Source: JBJXFY01 sp046155815 (GTDB taxonomy: Bacteria; Verrucomicrobiota; Verrucomicrobiia; Limisphaerales; CAIMTB01). Taken from it: DNA of 9,030 nucleotides. Every line of letters begins with the position of its first letter. Positions within the stretch are counted from its first letter, which is position 1. The stretch is from contig JBJXFY010000219.1 in NCBI GenBank assembly GCA_046155815.1, positions 1 to 9,030 on the forward strand. The letters run 5' to 3'. Both the position numbers and the translations under genes were made by a program. The notes beneath the pieces are model-generated. The model searched no databases. It was not told the origin of the DNA and saw only the letters and a program-made list of their open reading frames with translations. Shown here piece after piece: positions 5,964-9,030 of the stretch.

Positions 5964-5971
5964 CGCCCGCC

Positions 5972-6139
5972 ATGCATGGCGTGAGGAAGCAGCACCTGCC
6001 GCAGAAGATCTGCGCCGCCTGCGGCCGGCCCTTCGCGTGGCGCCGGAAGTGGGCGCGCGACTGGGCGCACGTCCGCCACTGCAGCGACGCCTGCCGCCGC
6101 GGCGTCCACCCGCTGGCCCGCCGCGGAGGCGGGCGATGA
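5972..6139 (+). CDS. DUF2256 family small zinc-ribbon protein
   Basis: This encodes 55 residues. The core, LPQKICAACGRPFAWRRKW (9-27), RDWAHVRHCSDACRR (29-43), has a CxxC pair (Cys14, Cys17) and a CxxxC pair (Cys37, Cys41). These very probably bind one zinc ion; the FxWRRKW and WxxVxxCSxxCRR words are the hallmark of DUF2256. Function is unknown, but in many bacteria this family is encoded beside photolyase/cryptochrome-like genes (my recollection of neighbourhoods), as here. The ATG at 5972 is chosen over an in-frame GTG at 5879 because the family starts just before the KxLPxK motif and because of the promoter-like motif immediately upstream. The stop overlaps the start of the next gene as ATGA (6136-6139), so the two are translationally coupled. 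Confidence 0.88.
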   Translation: MHGVRKQHLPQKICAACGRPFAWRRKWARDWAHVRHCSDACRRGVHPLARRGGGR

Positions 6140-7443
6140 CGCCCGGATCTTCGGAGGGGCGAGTTCCCGCGAGCCCCCATTTCCCCGGCACGCGCGCCGA
6201 GGCGCAGGCGCGGCTACGTGAGTTTCTCCCCGCGGCCAGCCGCTACGCCGGGCGGCGCAACCAGGTCACCACGGCGCACGAGAACGTCTCGCGCCTCTCG
6301 CCCGCCCTCCGCACGCGGCTGCTGCTCGAGTTCGAGGCCGTTGCGGCGGTGCTCGGCGAACATTCCTTCGGCACGGTCGAGAAGTTCGTCCAGGAGATCG
6401 TCTGGCGGACGTACTGGAAGGGCTGGCTCGAGCTGCGCCCTGGCGCGTGGCGGGATTGCGTCCGCCAGGTCCGCCACCTGCGCGCGCACGCGCCGGACGC
6501 CGTGCTCCGCCGCGCGGAGGAGGTCGCCGCCGGCCGCAGCGGCGTGGCGGTGATGGACGGCTTCGCGCGCGAGCTGGCCGCGACGGGCTGGCTGCACAAC
6601 CACGCCCGCATGTGGTGGGCCGCCTTCTGGATCCACACGGAGCGCCTGCCGTGGGCGCTGGGCGCGGACTTCTTCTTCCGCCACCTCCTCGACGCCGACC
6701 CCGCCAGCAACACGCTCTCCTGGCGCTGGGTCGCCGGCCTCCAGACGCGCGGCAAGGCCTACCTCGTCCGCCGCTCGAACGTGGAAAAGTACCTCGCGCC
6801 CGAACGCCTCCTCCCCGCCGGCCTCGACGCACTGGATGACGACCGCGCGCAGGCGGCCGAGATCAGGGACACGGCCGACCTCACGCCGCAGCCGCCGGAC
6901 GACCTGCCGCCCGTGCCCGGAGAACTTCCCGGCCGCTGGGGCCTGTGGCTGCACCCGGACGACCTCGCGCCCGAGGTGGGCGGGCTGGCGGCGCGGCAGA
7001 CCGCCGCCGTGGCCGCCTTCACCAGCCGGGCCGTGTACGACCGCCTCGGGCTCAGCCCCGCGCGGCAGGCCTTCCTCGCCCGCGCGCTGGCCGACGGCGT
7101 GGATCGCGCCGCCGCGCACTTCGGCTGTCCCGGCACCTGCGCCCATGCGGCGACCACCGCGGACGGCGTCGCCGCCTGGGCGCGGGCGGAGGGGCTGGCG
7201 ACGGTGGTGGCCTACGCGCCGTTCGTCGGGCCGGTGGGCGACGCGCTGCCCGGCGTACGCACGGCGCTGGCGGACGCCGGCGTGGCGCTGGCGCTGCTCC
7301 GTCGGCCGTGGGACGCGCGGCTCTTCCCGTACGCGCGGCGGGGCTACTTCGATTTCTGGGCGCGGGCGCAGCGCTGGCTCGAGGACGGCCGGACGGAGGC
7401 GGAACTGCCGCTCTTCGCACCGCGCGCGGCCGGGGGCGGGTGA
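6136..7443 (+). CDS. Photolyase/cryptochrome-related FAD-binding protein with permuted domain order
   Basis: This encodes 435 residues. Residues about 22-225 match the FAD-binding helical domain of DNA photolyases and cryptochromes: NVSRLSPALRTRLLLEFEAV (50-69), EKFVQEIVWRTYWKGWLE (82-99), GWLHNHARMWWAAFWIH (151-167) and ADPASNTLSWRWVAGLQT (187-204). Asn192 lies four residues before Trp196, aligning with the photolyase Asn next to flavin N5 (E. coli Asn378/Trp382), not the Asp of plant cryptochromes. No antenna-binding alpha/beta domain precedes it. Instead residues about 268-415 form an alpha/beta-looking region with GLWLHPDDL, ARQAFLARALADGVDRAAAHFG, VVAYAPFVGPVGDAL and GVALALLRRPWDARLFPYAR. 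I read this as the photolyase N-terminal domain moved to the C-terminus. It may repair DNA, sense light or do other flavin chemistry; DNA binding is not shown. It is coupled to the DUF2256 gene by ATGA. The start at 6136 fits this overlap. Confidence 0.82.
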   Translation: MTPGSSEGRVPASPHFPGTRAEAQARLREFLPAASRYAGRRNQVTTAHENVSRLSPALRTRLLLEFEAVAAVLGEHSFGTVEKFVQEIVWRTYWKGWLELRPGAWRDCVRQVRHLRAHAPDAVLRRAEEVAAGRSGVAVMDGFARELAATGWLHNHARMWWAAFWIHTERLPWALGADFFFRHLLDADPASNTLSWRWVAGLQTRGKAYLVRRSNVEKYLAPERLLPAGLDALDDDRAQAAEIRDTADLTPQPPDDLPPVPGELPGRWGLWLHPDDLAPEVGGLAARQTAAVAAFTSRAVYDRLGLSPARQAFLARALADGVDRAAAHFGCPGTCAHAATTADGVAAWARAEGLATVVAYAPFVGPVGDALPGVRTALADAGVALALLRRPWDARLFPYARRGYFDFWARAQRWLEDGRTEAELPLFAPRAAGGG

Positions 7444-7483
7444 AGGTTTCCCGGTCGCGTTGGCGGGCCAGCCCTCACCCTGG

Positions 7484-7504
7484 CCCTCTCCCGCTGGGAG
7501 AGGG
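7484..7504. terminator. Perfect 9-bp hairpin between convergent genes, possible bidirectional terminator or dispersed repeat
   Basis: CCCTCTCCC (7484-7492) and GGGAGAGGG (7496-7504) are exact reverse complements around a GCT loop. The hairpin sits in the 67-base gap between the photolyase-like stop (7443) and the stop of the minus-strand FG-GAP gene (7511), where a shared terminator would be expected. There is no T-run on either side, so intrinsic termination may be weak. The flanking CCCTCACCCTGGCCCTCTCCC wording is a common dispersed intergenic repeat in many GC-rich bacteria. Confidence 0.5.
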
Positions 7505-7510
7505 GGTGGC

Positions 7511-9030
7511 TCAGCGCGGCTCGAGCCGGCCGCGGAAGAACGTCTCGGGCGCGCCGTCAAGGACGCCGATGCCGACCGCGTTCCTGCCGGCGGGGAAATG
7601 GTTCGTGCGGTAGGCGGTCCACGTCCGGAGGTCAGGGCTTTGCTCGAGTGTCAGCCAGCCGGCGAGGCCGGTGACGGCGCTGGCCTCCCCGCCCGGCGGC
7701 CACGCGAACTCGACCTGCGGCGTCTGGTTCGTGGGGATCACGAAGCTCTGCTCCGCCGCGAAGGCCCCGCCCGCGAACGCCGAGTCCACCGCCTGCACGC
7801 TCCACCAGTACGTGCCGGGGTAGAGGTTCACGAGGCGGCGCGTGCGGCGCAGGCCGTTGTTGCCCGGCTGCGGCTGGCGGCGGAAGCCGGTGGCCGGGTT
7901 TGAATGCGCGGCCAGCACGTCCTGCCGGCCCGGCGCGGTGCCGACGTACACGTTGTACGTGAGGCCGCCGGGCTGGTTCGCGTCCACCGCGGCGTCCCAC
8001 GAGAAGGCGACCTCGTTCGTGCCGACGGCGGCGGCGAGGTTCGCGGGCGCGGCGGGCGGCGTGTTCGTGCCGGGGAAGTTGTTGCGGAAAATCGCCGTGA
8101 CCCGGTTCGTCGTGGTGCCGCGCTGGGCGGTGAAGAAGAAGTCCGGCCGGTGGTCGCCGTCGAAGTCGGCCAAGGCGAAACCGGGGTTGTCCGTCCCCGC
8201 GACGTTCAGCGTTTCCGAGACAAAATTGGTTCCGTCCGGCCGAGTCCAGACGAGGAGGTTCGTCGTCAGCGCGGTCACCAGGTCCAGCCGGCCGTCGGCG
8301 TCGAGGTCAGCGGCCCCGAGCAGCGAGCCGCTGATGGCGGTGCCGCCGAGAATGTCGTCGCCAAACGTCCCGGTTCCGTCGTTCAGCAGCAGCCGCGCGC
8401 GATCGGGCGTCGGGGCGAGGTCCGTAAGCAGGGCGTCCACGTCACCGTCGCCGTCCCAGTCGTGCCAGAAGGAATCGCGGCTCATGGTCCCCCGAACCGT
8501 CTCACTGCGCATCTCAAAGAGGTCGAGATTCAACCGGCGATGCAGCGTGACGCCATTGGCGCCGGTGCCGCTCGCAACATCAATCCACCGGTCGCCGTTG
8601 AGATCCGCCCAGCGCACATCGGTTCCAAAGAAGGTGTTGGGGAAAAAGGTCCGCGGGGCAAAGACGCCGCGTCCATGCGCCACCTGAAACGGGGAAAAGT
8701 TCTGGCCGGTCAAGGCGGCATCGGCGTCGCCGTCGAGGTCGGAATCCTGCCAGTTGGCGAAGGTCAGTGTCCGGAGCAGGGTGGTGATCCCCTGCGATGC
8801 AGGCGTCGTGATCAGCGTGAGGCCTGTGTGATCTTCGTTGCGTCCGAAGACGTTCGTTCCGCCCGGGGAGCCGACCCGCGGAGACACGGACATCAGGAGG
8901 TCCAGGTCACCATCCGGCTCCCGGTCCGCCCATGAGAGCGTGGACGCCGCGCCGGGGTGGGCCGGCAGCAGGACTTCTCCCTCGAGCCAGCCATCCGCAT
9001 TCCGCTGCAGCGTGGGGAAGAAGTTGGTGG
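7511..9030 (-). CDS. Secreted FG-GAP/VCBS repeat protein with a fibronectin-III-like domain (N-terminal side cut by window edge)
   Basis: The frame is open from the right edge to the TGA at 7511-7513, giving 505 visible residues; the true start lies outside. Six Asp-rich calcium-binding loops of the FG-GAP/VCBS type occur at visible residues about 36-43 (EPDGDLD), 95-103 (DSDLDGDAD), 142-150 (DLNGDRWID), 190-198 (DWDGDGDVD), 241-249 (DLDADGRLD) and 288-296 (DFDGDHRPD), spaced roughly 45-60 residues as in beta-propeller blades. A fibronectin-III-like domain follows (about 325-430: PAAPANLAAAVGTNEVAFSW, YNVYVGTAPG, GTYWWSVQAVD). The last 50 residues (LTLEQSPDLRTWTAYRTNHF ... ETFFRGRLEPR) resemble the short C-terminal SxDLxxW...FYRLR-type module common in Verrucomicrobiota exported proteins. 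It is probably an extracellular or surface protein for adhesion or binding; no catalytic motif is seen. An internal ATG at 8893 falls directly after the first repeat and is not the start. Confidence 0.85.
   Translation of the reverse strand, partial: TNFFPTLQRNADGWLEGEVLLPAHPGAASTLSWADREPDGDLDLLMSVSPRVGSPGGTNVFGRNEDHTGLTLITTPASQGITTLLRTLTFANWQDSDLDGDADAALTGQNFSPFQVAHGRGVFAPRTFFPNTFFGTDVRWADLNGDRWIDVASGTGANGVTLHRRLNLDLFEMRSETVRGTMSRDSFWHDWDGDGDVDALLTDLAPTPDRARLLLNDGTGTFGDDILGGTAISGSLLGAADLDADGRLDLVTALTTNLLVWTRPDGTNFVSETLNVAGTDNPGFALADFDGDHRPDFFFTAQRGTTTNRVTAIFRNNFPGTNTPPAAPANLAAAVGTNEVAFSWDAAVDANQPGGLTYNVYVGTAPGRQDVLAAHSNPATGFRRQPQPGNNGLRRTRRLVNLYPGTYWWSVQAVDSAFAGGAFAAEQSFVIPTNQTPQVEFAWPPGGEASAVTGLAGWLTLEQSPDLRTWTAYRTNHFPAGRNAVGIGVLDGAPETFFRGRLEPR

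Noticed and set aside
6214..7560. 448-codon minus-strand frame opposite the photolyase-like gene
   Set aside because: Its composition is that of a shadow frame, and it overlaps a plus-strand gene with strong family motifs and the downstream minus-strand gene end.
7904..8935. 343-codon plus-strand frame opposite the FG-GAP gene
   Set aside because: The minus strand carries regularly spaced DxDGDxxxD repeats and remains open to the window edge. The plus frame is a by-product.
1..9030. CRISPR arrays, tRNA or rRNA genes, complete insertion sequences
   Set aside because: I found no regularly spaced direct repeats, cloverleaf-like segment, rRNA-like stretch or transposase motif in the window.

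Overview
This is a GC-rich (roughly 70% by eye) bacterial chromosome segment of densely packed, ordinary single-copy genes. It most resembles the phylum Verrucomicrobiota, perhaps a Pedosphaera/Limisphaerales-like soil or freshwater lineage. The grounds are an ECF sigma factor followed by a single-pass membrane protein with a DGSVY-type extracytoplasmic domain, a secreted FG-GAP/VCBS plus fibronectin-III protein, few Shine-Dalgarno sequences, and small interspersed palindromic or purine-rich repeats inside and between genes. This placement is inference from gene style; no rRNA or marker gene is present.

Layout. At the left edge is the N-terminus of a minus-strand Gfo/Idh/MocA-type oxidoreductase (62 to the edge). 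It diverges from a noticeably AT-richer plus-strand gene (305-1039) for a zinc-finger/HNH-like hypothetical protein, probably acquired horizontally. That gene converges, with a single intervening base, on hpnA (1041-2054, minus), a hopanoid-associated sugar epimerase. hpnA diverges from an ECF sigma factor gene (about 2192-2812, plus), followed by a cysteine-free single-pass membrane protein (2979-3959) that is the likely anti-sigma or signal-sensing partner. Between those two lies an insertion-like palindromic element bounded by a 9-bp direct repeat, ATGAACGTG, which contains the downstream start codon.

A glutamine synthetase family gene follows (4021-5409, plus). It carries an in-frame low-complexity insertion in a loop between conserved motifs. 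It converges on a yidB-like gene (5439-5858, minus). This diverges from a two-gene operon (5972-7443, plus) of a DUF2256 zinc-ribbon protein and a photolyase/cryptochrome-related protein whose FAD-binding domain lies at the N-terminus, with a photolyase-alpha/beta-like region apparently moved to the C-terminus. A 9-bp perfect hairpin separates this operon from a minus-strand gene (7511 to the right edge) for a large secreted FG-GAP/VCBS plus Fn3 protein, cut off at its N-terminal side by the window.

Functionally the genes form separate small units: a sigma/anti-sigma-like signalling pair, a light- or flavin-related DUF2256/photolyase-like pair, and isolated metabolic or envelope genes. There is no CRISPR array, tRNA, rRNA or complete insertion sequence. 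The most distinctive signals are the insertion at the sigma/anti-sigma junction, the insertion inside the glutamine synthetase gene, the permuted photolyase-like protein, and a shared near-start promoter motif suggesting leaderless transcripts.
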